Assembly: GCF_040409695.1 (NCBI RefSeq)
Contig: NZ_JARWGJ010000202.1
Location: 1 to 21,588 of the forward strand
Origin: Longimonas sp040409695
GTDB lineage: Bacteria; Bacteroidota; Rhodothermia; Rhodothermales; Salinibacteraceae
DNA length: 21,588 nucleotides
Reading direction: 5' to 3'
How positions within the stretch are numbered: position 1 is the stretch's first letter; each line of letters starts with the position of its first letter. Positions 1 through 8,613 of the stretch are shown here, one piece after another. Made by a program: the position numbers and the translations under genes. The notes beneath the pieces were generated by a model that was not told the origin of the DNA, did no database searches, and worked only from the letters and a program-made list of their open reading frames with translations.

Positions 1-65
1 AACCCCCTCTGTCTTCGACATCTCCCCCTTGGCTAAGGGGGAGAAACCCGTAGGGAGAGGGGGTT
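1..65. repeat. Nested palindromic repeat (cruciform-type intergenic element)
   Basis: Two nested perfect inverted repeats are visible. The outer arms are aaccccctct (1-10) and agagggggtt (56-65). The inner arms are tctccccctt (21-30) and aagggggaga (35-44), around the 4-nt loop ggct. The tip would fold into a strong hairpin on either strand. Elements of this look (CCCCTCTCC...GGAGAGGGG) are scattered as intergenic repeats in many bacterial genomes. This copy may extend past the left edge. There is no T-run directly after the stem, so it is not a typical intrinsic terminator. It could be a REP- or MITE-like element; no second copy is seen in the window. Confidence 0.7.
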
Positions 66-380
66 CGAACAAGACAAACCTACATTCCACGATATCCTTA
101 TCATTTAGCGTCTACCCACTACCGGTCTCATATCTTACACAACGAAAACATCATTGCAATAACGGATTTTCGTAGCGGGCTTTTTAGGCCGTCGGTCGTT
201 CGAAAAGCTCACGCCGATAGTGCATGTGCTATCTCATGAACTGCACATACCTTATCTGCAATAACGGACTCACCAGGTTGACTGTCGTCTGCCAGGGCGG
301 TACATTGGTACCTGCCTTGCACGCTTCAGCCAGCACGCCTCCGTCTCTTTGTCTCTACGCCCTATCTCTTGCTATCCTCC
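66..380. other. Upstream region of the nuclease-like gene, no gene seen
   Basis: No convincing coding sequence lies here; the short open frames have no recognisable protein character. A 12-bp sequence, tgcaataacgga, occurs twice in direct orientation (155-166 and 257-268), which may be chance or a duplicated regulatory site. The last 45 bases before the ATG at 381 are almost all pyrimidines on the + strand, and there is no Shine-Dalgarno sequence. Confidence 0.5.
278..306 (+). promoter_or_regulatory. Candidate sigma-70-type promoter for the nuclease-like gene
   Basis: TTGACT (278-283), a 17-base spacer and TACATT (301-306) match the -35/-10 consensus at 5 of 6 and 4 of 6 positions with optimal spacing. 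The implied transcript start is about 70 bases before the ATG at 381. Primary promoters in Bacteroidota often differ from this consensus, so the match is only suggestive. Confidence 0.3.
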
Positions 381-1539
381 ATGATCGATCGCCTCAAGAC
401 GTATGTCGAGCACGCACACGACATCATTGAGCAGGCCCCACAGATGGGCGAGACCAACACCAAGGAGATGCTCATCCGGCGCTTCATCGAGGTGCTCGGG
501 TGGACGTTCCACCCGGCGGAGATCACGCTGGAGTACCCGGTGCGCATCGCCTCGCGTCGCACGAAGGTAGACTATGCCCTCTTCCTCGACGGGACGCCCA
601 CGGTGTTTGTAGAGGCTAAAGGAAGAGGCTAAAGGACTCGACACCGCTCTCTCGGATGACCATCGCGAGCAGCTTACCAGCTACATGCATAACGAAGAGG
701 GTGTTGAGTGGGGACTGCTGACCAACGGAGCAGAATATGAGATGTACCGGTATGATGGCACGCCTTCAGGCACGCAGCTCGGCGCGATCCCAGTCGGACA
801 TCTAACTCAGCAGACCCACCTGGTGCGCGCCCTCTCGAAGTCCTCGGTGCAGGCTGGCGAGTCTGAGCAGATCGCCCGACGCATCCACGAGCAGCGCCAG
901 GCGATTGCGACGCTCCGCTCCAATAAAGACGACATCGCCTCCGACATCACGCAGCTGCTGACCAGCCGGATCGGCGACGCCATCGCCGCTACCGTGGAGA
1001 CCGAGGCGAAAGAGCTGATCGACCGCGTAGTGGCTTCGCTGGAGAATGGGGATGCAGCTGCCCCTGTTGCATCACCCCCTGCCCGCTCCTCCCAGATCCA
1101 AGAACCCAAACATACTTTTGCAAACACTATTCGGCGGTCCGAGATAGAAGGCGACGGCGATGCAGAAGTTGCTATTTTCCCGACACGCGAGTCGGGGATC
1201 GAATTTCTTCTGGAAAACAACGCCTGGGGATTTGTGCGCATTGGGCGGAGTCCAACATATGTCGGCATGTACGTGGCCGCACCTGCACAGGAAGTTCAGT
1301 TTGTGGCCAAAGTCGATCGCATCGTTCCCGCACGTGAAGCTGATTTGGCTCGCCCGGTAGGATCCTACACCGAGATCGCACGCTTTGACCCCGAAAAACA
1401 AGTCGTTCTATTCAAGCCGGGCTCACTGCATCGACTCGAGGACCCGATTCCATTCGAGGGACGCACCATCCAGTCGCTTCGCTATACAGACTTGCGTCGG
1501 TTCAAGCACGCCGCGACGACGGAAGACCTTTTTGAGTGA
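381..1539 (+). pseudogene. HsdR_N-type PD-(D/E)xK nuclease-like protein, frameshifted
   Basis: Two reading frames together encode one protein. The first runs from the ATG at 381 to a stop at 630-632 (83 aa). The second is open from about 637 to 1539. Removing one copy of the 13-bp duplication at 611-636 joins them into a 381-aa protein. The N-terminal part resembles the N-terminal domain of type I restriction HsdR subunits: D64 in KVDYAL, then E78-A-K80 in VFVEAKG, a PD-(D/E)xK active site, followed by the family-typical WGLLTNG. A charged, probably coiled-coil segment comes next. The last 130 residues (AIFPTRESGIEFL to the end) form a separate folded module I cannot assign. No helicase domain or hsdM/hsdS neighbour is present, so this is not a type I system. 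I recall similar stand-alone proteins in haloarchaea. As written the gene makes a truncated nuclease domain; an ATG at 685 could start the C-terminal 284 aa alone. Confidence 0.75.
611..636 (+). repeat. 13-bp exact tandem duplication causing a frameshift
   Basis: The unit agaggctaaagga is present twice, head to tail (611-623 and 624-636), with no mismatch. It encodes the catalytic Glu-Ala-Lys-Gly codons of the nuclease-like gene. Because 13 is not a multiple of three, the second copy moves translation to another frame and brings in a TAA at 630-632. Loss of one copy by replication slippage would restore the full 381-codon gene exactly. Confidence 0.95.
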
Positions 1540-1561
1540 TTACCTTCCGCTGGAATGTTCT

Positions 1562-2371
1562 TCACCCCTCCTCCCCCGAAGAATCATCGAGGGCACCCAT
1601 TACATCGTTCTGAGCCAGCGTTTTGCTGGCTGCGAGGTACTGTGCGGGCGTATTGATGTGAAACCGCAGCCCGGTCTGTCGGGGCATCGTGAACGCCTCT
1701 ACAGGATGCCGCTGCGCAAGCGCGTCGATGAAGCGTCCAAGCGTGTCAGCGTCGCCGCCCTGTTCGAGATAGGACGCCACGTAGCCGAGTGCTTGCGACG
1801 TGAGCAGGTAGCAGGCCGGGCTGGTCCATACGGAGGGCGGGTCGTCGGGAGCATGCACAAGGCCCTGAACACGCCCAGCATCGTCGAGGTCGAAGACACT
1901 TGTATGCGCCAGCTCGTCTGCATCCTGTGAGAAGAGGGCCAGCGCCTGACTCCGTTCGGCGTTCATAAAGCGCTCAGCCATCGGCCGGAGTGCGACGCGA
2001 AACAGGCTGTCTCCGGCTGCCACCAGGGTCGGCTGTTCGGTGCCAATGCGCTCCAGCACCGCATGCAGATCGCCCACCGCCCCGATCCGCTCGCCGCTGC
2101 TACGCACCCCGTTGTTGTGCAGCTGCAGATCGACACCGTGCTCCTCCATCTCCGTCTTCCACTCGGATTGCCACGCCGCAAAGGTTGCGGGATGCCGGTC
2201 GTTGATCGCCACATGGATGGAGGCCACCTCCGGCCAGCTGATAACCTGATCGATAAGGTAGTCCACGATCGGCCGCCCCGCAACCTCCAGAAGCGGCTTC
2301 GGGGTCTCGTCTGTGAGCGGACGCAGACGGGTGCCAAACCCAGCAGCAAGTATGATGGCGCGCATAGACAT
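1562..2371 (-). CDS. Sugar-phosphate nucleotidyltransferase (NDP-sugar pyrophosphorylase family)
   Basis: This 269-aa cytoplasmic enzyme would transfer a nucleotidyl group from an NTP to a sugar 1-phosphate, releasing pyrophosphate. The N-terminus carries the family signature AAGFGTRLRPLT followed by PKPLLEVAGRPIVDYLI, the nucleotide-binding loop and the catalytic lysine region. The RIGAVGDLHAVL segment and the AAGDSLF motif are also typical, the latter placing a metal-binding aspartate. There is no C-terminal left-handed helix acyltransferase domain, so it is not a GlmU-type enzyme. The substrate sugar cannot be told. The start is ATG at 2371, with a second ATG two codons in. It lies 60 bp downstream of the macroglobulin gene on the same strand, probably co-transcribed. 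Its 3' end faces the end of the nuclease-like gene, only 22 bp away, with no visible terminator. Confidence 0.88.
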   Translation of the reverse strand: MSMRAIILAAGFGTRLRPLTDETPKPLLEVAGRPIVDYLIDQVISWPEVASIHVAINDRHPATFAAWQSEWKTEMEEHGVDLQLHNNGVRSSGERIGAVGDLHAVLERIGTEQPTLVAAGDSLFRVALRPMAERFMNAERSQALALFSQDADELAHTSVFDLDDAGRVQGLVHAPDDPPSVWTSPACYLLTSQALGYVASYLEQGGDADTLGRFIDALAQRHPVEAFTMPRQTGLRFHINTPAQYLAASKTLAQNDVMGALDDSSGEEG

Positions 2372-2431
2372 AAACGTGTGAATGCGGGGCGAGCATAGTC
2401 GAATTATGCGGCGCTGGCGCTACCCAGGGGC

Positions 2432-5400
2432 TCACTCCCCCACCACCAGCCGTTCCGTAGCCGTACGTCCGCGGGTTTCGGGGCGGTACATGAGTTCGGC
2501 CTCCACGGCCGGGTGCACAAACGTGCCGCTCGTGGTGGCGCGCGCCACGTAGCGGTAGGTGTGCGTGCCGCGCTGCAGGTAGTCGGCAAAGAGAAGCACC
2601 CGCGCGTCCTGCTGCTCGGTGTGGTTAAACGAGCCCCACCAGCGGTTCTGCCCTGCGCCAGCATCGCGGAGCAGCCCGGTATCGGTCGTTTCGAACGCGC
2701 TGTTCAGCGTTTCCAGTCCAGCAGGCAGCGGGTCGTCAACTACTACGTAGTTGCGATCGGTCGGACTGTTCAGGCGCAGCGTGACGCGCACAAGACTGCC
2801 TTCCGCAACCTGGCGAGCGCCGTCGGCACCGGGGTCGAGCGTACGGGCGACCTCACCGCTCGTATCCAGCAGTTCGAGCGTGCGCTCTACGCGTAGGCCC
2901 TGCTCACGTGCCTCCACGGGAGCGGTGGTGGCTGTCTCCAGGCGCGTGGTGTAGTAGAGACGTCCGGGGCCGTCGTCTTTTTGGATGCGAATCGGCGTCT
3001 CGCCGTCGGGCAGATCGGATTCGGGTACTGTGGTGCGCTGTGTATCGAGCGTGCGGGTGCGGAAGGCCGCGGACAGAATCTCACGTCCGGCCAACTCGAC
3101 CGTTGCCGCAAAGTCGGGCGTGTCGGCTTCGTACGCCTTTACGTAGCGGTCGAAAGCTTCTACCACTGCCGCGTTGTCCTGCGTGGAGGTCCAGTGCCCC
3201 TGCTGTCGTTCGTCGATCAGGTACTGCACCATGCGCTGCGCCAGCGGCTGGACGTCGCTCGACGCGTCGTGCGCCAGCAGGGCCGAGAGGCCAAACGCGG
3301 TGGCGCGGGCATCGCTGGCGAAGATCCAGCCGAAGCTGTTGTCCTCGGGTGCGGCAAGATACGCCTGGGTCGATTCGACCCGAATCTGATCGCGCAGCCG
3401 GTCGGCAATGGCGTCGCGGCGGGATGCGAGGGCGACGTCGTTGGTGGTGTGCAGGGCGCGCAGCAGGTAGCTCAGTCCGTCGGGCGAGGTCGGCGGATTG
3501 TCGGCGAGCACAGAGAGCTCCGCCGTCACCACGCGCCCGTGCCGGGCCAGGGCGTAGAGCATCAGCGCACGGGTGTCGGCCCAGACGGCATCGCTGTAGT
3601 AGTCGGGACGATCGCTCGGGTTGCGCACCCATTCTTCGAGCGCGTCGAGGGCGTTGTCGGTGAGGGGCTGCGGCATGTCGACTCCCGCGTCATCGGCCTC
3701 GGCCAGCGCCAGGGCCACGTATCCGGTAAGATACGGCTGCGCGGTCGAACTGCCGGGCCACATCGCAAAGCCCTCGCCGGTCCAGAAGCGGCTCAGTTCC
3801 TCGCGCCAGTCGGCAATAGCTGCATCGCGACTGTCGAACGGCAGCGCCAGGCCAAACGCATCCACCAGACCGGGCGCCAACAGGAGCGGACGGATGCGCG
3901 AGGTCTGCTGTTCGATGCATCCATACGGATACGTGAACAGGTGCTCCAGCGCACCGTCGAGTCCGGTGAGCGCGGTGGAGGCCAGCCGCACGTCGAGCTG
4001 GCCCTCTCCGGGCACGCGGTCGGACGGCAGGCGCAGCGCTTCGGTGGCGGTGCTCCCGGTCGAGGCGAAGGTCGCCTGCACGTCGGTGGTGGTGCTGCGC
4101 GTTATGGGCAGGGGGATGCGCAGGGCATCGGTTTCACCGTTCATCTGGGCGCGGAAGGCCACGCGGGCGGTGTCGGCGGCTGGCGCTTCGGCGCGGAACG
4201 TAACGGCGCGCGTGGCGCCCGGTGCCAGCGTCACGGTCTGTGTGGTGGCGTTGGGAAGCGTGAGGCTGTTGGCTTCGATCTGCACCTCGGCGGTGCCTTC
4301 GGTGTCGGTGCGGTTCGTGAGGAGCACGCGCGCCGCGAAGGTGTCGCCCTCGTGGATAAAGCGCGGTAGCCCCGATTGCAGCACCAGCGGCTTGGTGACG
4401 GTGATATCCGTCTGCCCGTTGCCAAACTGATGCGTGGGCGTGTGGGCCGTCGCCATCAGACGCATGGTGGTGAGCTGCTCGGGCAGCTCAAACGAGAGCT
4501 GTGCACGGCCTCGGCTGTCAGTTTCTACGGCAGCATCCCAGTGTGCAAGCGGCGAAAAATCGGTGCGCATGGACTCCTCGCCCCCGCCTCCGCCAATCGG
4601 CATCGCTGACTTGACGACGTTGTCATCGCCTGAACGTTGCTTCACAATCGCGGAGCGCGTTTCGGTGGTGGTTACGCTGAGCGGGCGCGTGCCATAGAAC
4701 GTGCCGAATGGGTCGGGGAGCGTGTAGCCGATGAGGTTGAGCACGCCCGCGTCGGCGGCGCTGAAGGTGATCTCGCCCGGCACGCCCTGTCCGGTGTCGT
4801 CGCGAAGCTGCACATCCACCGTGACGGTTTCGCCGGGGCGGTAGGTGTCGGTGTTGGGTTCGATGTCTACGGAGATGCGACGTCCGCTCGCATCTACCGG
4901 AAGCTCGACGTATCCCACCCGAAACGCGGGCGCGCCCGGATCAGCAGTGGCTTGTGGAGGGGCGGTGCGCTCGTTGAGCAGAATGACGCTCGCGTACACG
5001 TTGGGCAGGTAGTCGTCTTCGATGTCGATCTCGATCTGCGGGGCGCTGCCGGTGAGCGTTTCGACGCGGCTCTGCAAGATGCCGTCGCGCTCAACGGTGA
5101 TGAGGGCGGTTGCCTCTTCGAACGGCGACGGCACCATGATGCGCGCCGTATCGCCCGGACGGTAGCTGTCCTGGTCGGCTACCAGCTCGACCTGGTCGTC
5201 GTCTTCGCGCTGCCAGGCTACGTAGCCCGATCCGCTGGCGTAGACGGTGGCTTCGGTTTTTAGGGCGTTGCCGCGAATGTCGGTGGCGGTGGCGCGCACT
5301 TCGTAGAGGCCGCCCTGGGGGATGGTGAAGGCGGCGCGCTGGGCGGTGTCGGACTGCGAGGTGAGGGTGGTATCGGCCACGGGCACTTCGGTCTCTTCGC

Positions 5401-8077
5401 TGCGCCAGGTCATGCGTCCGTCGGAGCCGACTTCGCGCACGCTGTTCCACTCCTTGCGCACAAGCTCTACGGTGACGTCGTGATCGCCCTCGGGCCGCCC
5501 GTTCGGGTCTACGGTGATGAGGTCGACGGTAAGCTCGTTGGTTTCGCTCATGTCGAGATACGAGGTGGAGGGCTGCAGACCGATGTAGAACTGCCCCGGA
5601 TGCACCATCGTGGTGGCACGCCCGGTGATCTCTTGCTGGGCGGAATCGGTGACGCGCCCGGTCCACGTGAGGCGCATCGGGTGACCGTCGGCATTGCCCT
5701 CGGTGGGCACGCGCACGGATGTGTCGCTGTTGGCGCTTAGGGTGGTGTCCTGCTCCAGCAGGGTACGGTAGTCGTATCCGCTCATCGGACCGAACTGGTA
5801 GTCGTCGTATCCGGGTGGCTGGTGGCGCGTGCTGCTCTGACGCACACGCAGAAAGGCGGATGCGCCAGGCAGTCCGGCCCCGAAGAGGTAGCGCGCCGAG
5901 AGCGTGCCCTCGAAGAAGTCACCTGCGATGTATGCATCCGCGGCGCTGGTGGCCTCAACGGTGAAGGCCGCCTGCCGGAACGACTCGATCTGAAACGTGC
6001 CGCTGGCGATGCCTTCGCGGTTCCAGCGACGCTCGGCGGTGAGCGTGGTGTCATCAACCAGGCCCACCTGCACATCGTAGTCGCCTTGTGCGGCGCCACG
6101 GGGGGCGCGCCACGTGGTGTCGAAGCTGCCCAGGTCAGAGGCGCTGAGCCGCGTGTCCAGCACCACCTCGTCGCGTGGATCGTGCACAACCAGGCGCAGC
6201 GAATCGGCGATGGGCTGCCAGTCGCGGTCGGTGCGGCTGCGCAGGATGCCTTTGATGTGGACGGTATCGCCCGCCTTGTAGAGTCCGCGGTCGGTGAAGA
6301 TGGTGCCGGTGCGCGTGACCGGCTCGGGCCGCCAGCTGCTCTGAATCCCAAAGCGGTACGCCCGAATCCCGCTGCCATAGTCGCTGCTGGTGAAGGCGAG
6401 GTCGCCCTCGTGCTCCACAATCGCAAATAGATCGGGCACGCCGCCGTCATGGTCGGGGAGCAGCTCCGTCCAGCCCGGGAAATCAGCGCGTCCATCGGCG
6501 GCGGTGGTGCCCGTCCACAGCACCGTGTTCGCAGCGTCTCGGATCTCGACCGCCGCGCCACCTACGGGCTCCGCCTGGTCGAGCGTGGTAACGAGTAGCA
6601 GGCTCTGGTTCGGACTAAACTTGGCGGTGAGGCCCAGATCGGTGTACTGAGCCAGTCCGCGGTGGGTGGTGGAGCCGTCTGAGGCGCGGTCGTAGTTCAG
6701 CTGCCACCCCACAATGCCCTGGCCGCTCGTCAGAAGGGAGTCGAAGCGTAGCGACAAGGTGCGGCGTTCGGTGCGCGACTCGTCGAGCGTCCATGTGCGC
6801 TGAACCGGCACGGGATCCTGAACTTCCTCGCGATACGAGCGGTCATATGTGTAATAGGCCGGCACAATCGCATCACGCGTGATGGCTTCGGCTCCAATAC
6901 GAGCCTCCATCACATTCACGTAGCGCACCGGCAGGGCCCGTTCCTGGTTGGATTCGACAACCATTGCACCGCTGGGCACCTGTAGCGATGGCGTGTAGGC
7001 ACGCGTCCTAAACGCGCGCTCGGTGGCTGGAAGCGTCTGCCCGAAGCGGTCGGTGAGGTTCTCGATGCGGAGCGTGTAGTTGGTTTCGGCCTGGAGCGGC
7101 ACGGAGATCGTGTGCTCGGTGGAGGTATAGCCGTCGCGGGCCCCGATGCCGGGCGGCCACTCAATGGCGGGCTCCATCGAAAGCGCCTCGCGCAGGTCGC
7201 CGAAGCGCACCGGCGTGCTGAAGAGCAGCGTGAGGCCCTCGTCGGGCGCGAAGCGGCCCTGGTCGTCTGGGTATCGCCAGCCCGACTGGTCCAGATCCTG
7301 CAGAGCAAGCGGCGGATAGGTGCGGAACTGGATGCGTGTGGCATCGGCCATATCCAGCGGTCCGGCGGTGGTGGGCAGCCCGGCTTCTACCGTCAGCGCA
7401 TACTCTACTCCTTGCGCCAGTTCGGTGCTGAGGGGCAGAACCAGCGTGCTATCGCCGCCATTCTCGGCCAGGCCAATGGGCAGGCGGTCGGAGTTAAAGA
7501 AGCGCTGCGCGGCGGTAGCGTCTACCGGAAGGTTGAAATGCAGACGCAGCGGCTGGTCGAGCGCGGCAAAGCGCTCCCCATCAGCCGGCGTGGTATACAC
7601 GAGTTGCGGACGCACCGTCTCGAACGTCCAGGTGTACGACTCCTGCAGGGTCTCCCCCTCGGTGGATTCAAGGACCGGGTGCACCGTGACCGTGAACTCC
7701 GTAGCGGGCGGCAGGTCCTGCTCGGGCGTAAACACCAGCGTCTGTGTGCCCTCCCATCGAAAGGCGCCTTCAATGACAGGCTCGACGGTAAGCGCTGAGT
7801 CGGGCGGCGCGTCCGTATCCCCCAGGGCCACCATAGGACGGCTAAACGTGGCGGTGATGGCCTGACGGGGCTGATGCCGGGTGCGCGTGCCACGTGGACT
7901 CACGGCCAGCAGGCGCAGCGGGCCGTCGAGCGTGGGCGTAAAGCGCTCGGTTACGGCGCGGTCGCTCAGGGATTCGGGGGCTTCGCTGGTGGTCGGCGAG
8001 GGACTGCCGCATCCCACGAACACCAGACCGAGCAGGAGCCCGCTGAGCACTGCGATCCAATCAAAACGAGGCGGCAT
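2432..8077 (-). CDS. Alpha-2-macroglobulin family lipoprotein with thioester
   Basis: This 1881-aa protein matches the bacterial alpha-2-macroglobulins (YfhM type), which trap attacking proteases at the envelope. A lipoprotein signal ends in LVFVGC with Cys23 as the lipidated residue; Gly follows, so outer-membrane sorting is likely. Ig-like (Big_5/MG) domains fill the N-terminal third. An MG-domain motif, TDRGLYKAGDTVHIKG, surrounds Tyr600. A low-complexity stretch with five glycines at about 1155-1165, just before the A2M domain, looks like the bait region. The A2M core motif DFSPLAHWD holds Trp1180. The thioester motif PYGCIEQQ has Cys1387 and Gln1390, so the covalent trap is intact. The alpha-helical thioester domain and a C-terminal MG domain follow. 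The usual partner in proteobacteria, pbpC (penicillin-binding protein 1C), is absent here. The protein is somewhat longer than E. coli YfhM (about 1650 aa). No Shine-Dalgarno sequence precedes the ATG. Confidence 0.93.
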   Translation of the reverse strand: MPPRFDWIAVLSGLLLGLVFVGCGSPSPTTSEAPESLSDRAVTERFTPTLDGPLRLLAVSPRGTRTRHQPRQAITATFSRPMVALGDTDAPPDSALTVEPVIEGAFRWEGTQTLVFTPEQDLPPATEFTVTVHPVLESTEGETLQESYTWTFETVRPQLVYTTPADGERFAALDQPLRLHFNLPVDATAAQRFFNSDRLPIGLAENGGDSTLVLPLSTELAQGVEYALTVEAGLPTTAGPLDMADATRIQFRTYPPLALQDLDQSGWRYPDDQGRFAPDEGLTLLFSTPVRFGDLREALSMEPAIEWPPGIGARDGYTSTEHTISVPLQAETNYTLRIENLTDRFGQTLPATERAFRTRAYTPSLQVPSGAMVVESNQERALPVRYVNVMEARIGAEAITRDAIVPAYYTYDRSYREEVQDPVPVQRTWTLDESRTERRTLSLRFDSLLTSGQGIVGWQLNYDRASDGSTTHRGLAQYTDLGLTAKFSPNQSLLLVTTLDQAEPVGGAAVEIRDAANTVLWTGTTAADGRADFPGWTELLPDHDGGVPDLFAIVEHEGDLAFTSSDYGSGIRAYRFGIQSSWRPEPVTRTGTIFTDRGLYKAGDTVHIKGILRSRTDRDWQPIADSLRLVVHDPRDEVVLDTRLSASDLGSFDTTWRAPRGAAQGDYDVQVGLVDDTTLTAERRWNREGIASGTFQIESFRQAAFTVEATSAADAYIAGDFFEGTLSARYLFGAGLPGASAFLRVRQSSTRHQPPGYDDYQFGPMSGYDYRTLLEQDTTLSANSDTSVRVPTEGNADGHPMRLTWTGRVTDSAQQEITGRATTMVHPGQFYIGLQPSTSYLDMSETNELTVDLITVDPNGRPEGDHDVTVELVRKEWNSVREVGSDGRMTWRSEETEVPVADTTLTSQSDTAQRAAFTIPQGGLYEVRATATDIRGNALKTEATVYASGSGYVAWQREDDDQVELVADQDSYRPGDTARIMVPSPFEEATALITVERDGILQSRVETLTGSAPQIEIDIEDDYLPNVYASVILLNERTAPPQATADPGAPAFRVGYVELPVDASGRRISVDIEPNTDTYRPGETVTVDVQLRDDTGQGVPGEITFSAADAGVLNLIGYTLPDPFGTFYGTRPLSVTTTETRSAIVKQRSGDDNVVKSAMPIGGGGGEESMRTDFSPLAHWDAAVETDSRGRAQLSFELPEQLTTMRLMATAHTPTHQFGNGQTDITVTKPLVLQSGLPRFIHEGDTFAARVLLTNRTDTEGTAEVQIEANSLTLPNATTQTVTLAPGATRAVTFRAEAPAADTARVAFRAQMNGETDALRIPLPITRSTTTDVQATFASTGSTATEALRLPSDRVPGEGQLDVRLASTALTGLDGALEHLFTYPYGCIEQQTSRIRPLLLAPGLVDAFGLALPFDSRDAAIADWREELSRFWTGEGFAMWPGSSTAQPYLTGYVALALAEADDAGVDMPQPLTDNALDALEEWVRNPSDRPDYYSDAVWADTRALMLYALARHGRVVTAELSVLADNPPTSPDGLSYLLRALHTTNDVALASRRDAIADRLRDQIRVESTQAYLAAPEDNSFGWIFASDARATAFGLSALLAHDASSDVQPLAQRMVQYLIDERQQGHWTSTQDNAAVVEAFDRYVKAYEADTPDFAATVELAGREILSAAFRTRTLDTQRTTVPESDLPDGETPIRIQKDDGPGRLYYTTRLETATTAPVEAREQGLRVERTLELLDTSGEVARTLDPGADGARQVAEGSLVRVTLRLNSPTDRNYVVVDDPLPAGLETLNSAFETTDTGLLRDAGAGQNRWWGSFNHTEQQDARVLLFADYLQRGTHTYRYVARATTSGTFVHPAVEAELMYRPETRGRTATERLVVGE

Positions 8078-8231
8078 AGGATACGGACTGGCAGATCATG
8101 AATGACAGGTTGGTTGCAATGTAGCACGCGTATCCTTCGAATGCGAATTCGGCCCTATCAAAACGGCTCTGGAAGAAGCGGGTTGGGCCGTCGGTACCGC
8201 GGGTAAAGAGCAGGCAGGATATAACTGGTAA

Positions 8232-8420
8232 GGTGGCGAACGGAGAACTACTCGTCTTCGAAGAGATTTTTATCAGAACGACTATCACTTGAGTTATACT
8301 CGCTACCGGCCTGCAGAGGGCGGCTTTCTATTTCGGATTGGATTCACGCCATTCGTTGGCTACAATGATGGCCTTCGAGCTGGACCGTTTGGAGGCGTTA
8401 GCTTCGGCTATGCATTCTGA
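8232..8420 (+). pseudogene. Relic of an outer-membrane beta-barrel protein (C-terminal end)
   Basis: An open frame of 62 codons without a start codon runs from just after a TAA (8229-8231) to a TGA (8418-8420). Its last 35 residues read like the final strands of a Bacteroidota-type outer-membrane barrel: RYRPAEGGFLFRIGFTPFVG, then GPFGGVSFGYAF ending in phenylalanine at the stop, the usual insertion signal. The residues before position 8283 do not look barrel-like, and no N-terminal part or signal peptide is found upstream in any frame I read. I infer a 5'-truncated remnant left by deletion. The family assignment comes from remembered sequence patterns, not from a search. Confidence 0.5.
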
Positions 8421-8554
8421 TTAGGCCAACCAATTACAACTTGACCGCTGCCGATTCGCGCCACCCTTGGTGCCGTTACGGAAGGGCGTCGGCGATGGGC
8501 ACAGAGAGTGAAGTAACCAACGCGCAACAGGCTCAGCGCAAGGAATCTGCTCCA

Positions 8555-8596
8555 CTTTTTACGTGTTACAACACAAGAATTTATATAACCCATCCG
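8555..8596 (+). promoter_or_regulatory. Weak candidate promoter for the pirin gene
   Basis: An AT-rich stretch ends in TATAAC (8584-8589), five of six matches to the -10 consensus, 24 bases before the ATG at 8614. No good -35 box sits at the proper distance. A near-identical 13-base sequence, gaatttatRtaac, occurs at 8577-8589 and again at 13743-13755 in the other divergent gap, so it may be a shared promoter or regulator site. Confidence 0.25.
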
Positions 8597-8613
8597 CAGG
8601 ATCCCGTACCGCT

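Larger units (their letters stand above)
8078..8613. other. Divergent intergenic region between the macroglobulin and pirin genes
   Basis: This 536-bp gap separates two divergent genes and must hold both promoters. It contains the relic of an outer-membrane protein gene described separately (8232-8420). Short open frames on both strands, including a 75-codon one on the minus strand (8061-8288), show no recognisable protein character. I see no RNA gene or terminator. Confidence 0.5.

Noticed and set aside
155..268. 12-bp direct repeat tgcaataacgga, considered as an attachment site or the edge of a mobile element
   Set aside because: No integrase, transposase or terminal inverted repeat is associated, and the 102-bp spacing encloses nothing recognisable.
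2981..4369. A 462-codon open frame on the + strand, opposite the macroglobulin gene
   Set aside because: It is antisense to a well-supported conserved protein, is rich in Arg, Gly and Val as expected from GC-rich mirror frames, and has no recognisable motif. Long mirror frames are common in GC-rich DNA.
8061..8288. A 75-codon minus-strand open frame upstream of the macroglobulin gene
   Set aside because: It overlaps the macroglobulin start and the barrel relic, and its translation has no clear domain; probably chance.
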